Shown here: one piece after another, positions 63,584 to 64,000 of the stretch
Position numbering within the stretch: the first letter of the stretch is position 1
Layout of the letters: each line of letters begins with the position of its first letter
Assembly (NCBI RefSeq): GCF_002020355.1
Contig: NZ_MPZV01000002.1
Coordinates: 868,001-932,000, forward strand
Direction: 5' to 3'
DNA from: Thioclava sediminum
GTDB lineage: Bacteria; Pseudomonadota; Alphaproteobacteria; Rhodobacterales; Rhodobacteraceae
DNA length: 64,000 nucleotides
Made by a program: the position numbers and the translations under genes
Notes under the pieces: model-generated
Databases searched by the model: none
What the model was told of the DNA's origin: nothing
Seen by the model: the letters and a program-made list of their open reading frames with translations, nothing else

Positions 63584-64000
63584 ATGACTTCCAGAACCCT
63601 TTTGAAACGCACGGCAATTCTGGGCGTGTGCCTCGTGCTCGCAGGCTGCGGCAAGGGTATCTCGAGCGGCAACATCTTCTCGGGTGGCAGCGGGGCTACC
63701 GCTTCACAGCGCGAAGCCAATCAGCTCGACCACACGCCCGGCTCGAACGAAGCCGTGATCGACGGCCCCACGCGCCGCGTTCAGAAGAAATCGACCGTTT
63801 GGGATATTTTCGGCGGAAATGGCGATCCGAACATCACCGTCGAAGTGAACAAGTATCTCTGGCAGGCTTCGCTCGAAGTGCTCGACTTCCTGCCGATTCA
63901 AGAGGTTGACCCCTTCTCCGGCGTCATCGTGACCGGCTATGGCACCCCGCCGGGCGGCGGTCGCGCCTATAAGGCCACGGTTTACGTTACCGACCCGGCG
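63584..64000 (+). CDS. DUF3576 lipoprotein, N-terminal part
   Basis: Cut by the right edge after 139 codons with no stop. The lipoprotein signal MTSRTLLKRTAILGVCLVLAGC has lipobox LAGC. The mature part includes KKSTVWDIFGGNGDPNITVEVNKYLWQASLEVLDFLP and VDPFSGVIVTGYGTPPGGGRAYKATVYV, the DUF3576 pattern common in alphaproteobacteria. The function is unknown; envelope location. Only a weak GGGGA precedes the ATG. Confidence 0.88.
   Translation, partial: MTSRTLLKRTAILGVCLVLAGCGKGISSGNIFSGGSGATASQREANQLDHTPGSNEAVIDGPTRRVQKKSTVWDIFGGNGDPNITVEVNKYLWQASLEVLDFLPIQEVDPFSGVIVTGYGTPPGGGRAYKATVYVTDPA

Overview
The window looks like chromosomal DNA from an alphaproteobacterium of the Rhodobacterales (Rhodobacter/Paracoccus/Thioclava type). 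The support is very GC-rich coding with strong third-position bias, an order pdxJ-acpS-lepB-rnc-era-DUF1491-recO, a Rhodobacter-type porin, a probable (2S)-methylsuccinyl-CoA dehydrogenase of the ethylmalonyl-CoA pathway, and lineage families such as DUF1491, DUF3035, DUF3576 and Hint_2. The genus cannot be fixed from the sequence alone. I see no rRNA, tRNA, CRISPR array, prophage, transposase or plasmid function. It reads as ordinary core genome with small accessory insertions.

Layout. 1-6700: end of a phospholipase D/cardiolipin synthase gene, RNase R, dapE with a co-oriented GNAT gene and a probable small upstream ORF, a Hint-domain protein and a TauE-type permease. 6900-10250: methylsuccinyl-CoA dehydrogenase, an extended SDR and a GNAT. 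10428-16477: the leftward pdxJ/acpS/lepB/rnc/era/DUF1491/recO block, with a membrane protein gene placed against the flow before recO. 16554-19256: leftward RluA, GFA, GAF (free Met-sulfoxide reductase type) and thiolase. 19344-25334: a STAS/HATPase partner-switch pair, hspQ, an SLT-type lipoprotein, lolA and ftsK. 25347-33535: aminotransferase (DapC-like), amidase, UbiH-type hydroxylase, Trm112, LON-N protein, CnoX-like thioredoxin, exonuclease III and aldehyde dehydrogenase. 33715-44801: 1-Cys peroxiredoxin, pnp, a NYN/LOTUS protein, a frameshifted putP, rpsO, an RTX-type repeat protein, DUF1643, truB, DUF2233, rbfA, dapB and an SdhAF4-like gene. 44882-58912: rightward RsmB-type methyltransferase, heparinase II/III, purH, lspA, DUF3035 lipoprotein, an M16 peptidase pair, mutL, rmuC, pabB/pabC and DUF3775. 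59002-64000: OmpR-type regulator, GTP cyclohydrolase II, L,D-transpeptidase, YggS, porin and the start of a DUF3576 lipoprotein.

How the genes fit together. Much of the window is RNA processing and ribosome maturation (rnr, rnc, era, pnp, rpsO, rbfA, truB, rluA, rsmB-like) and envelope biogenesis (lepB, lspA, lolA, porin, lipoproteins, L,D-transpeptidase). There is also lysine/peptidoglycan precursor synthesis (dapB, dapE, probable dapC), cofactor synthesis (pdxJ, pabB/pabC, ribA, UbiH type) and DNA repair (recO, mutL, rmuC, xth). Many neighbours overlap by 4 nt (ATGA type), indicating co-translation.

The most notable non-textbook observations are: a one-base homopolymer frameshift in putP; two families of short dispersed intergenic repeats, one of which supplies the 3' end of a transpeptidase gene; a strong inverted repeat just before the mutL start; a NYN-LOTUS gene with atypical composition between pnp and putP; and dispersal of the rbfA-truB-rpsO-pnp cluster by unrelated insertions. 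I did not find convincing evidence of a large undescribed multi-gene system.
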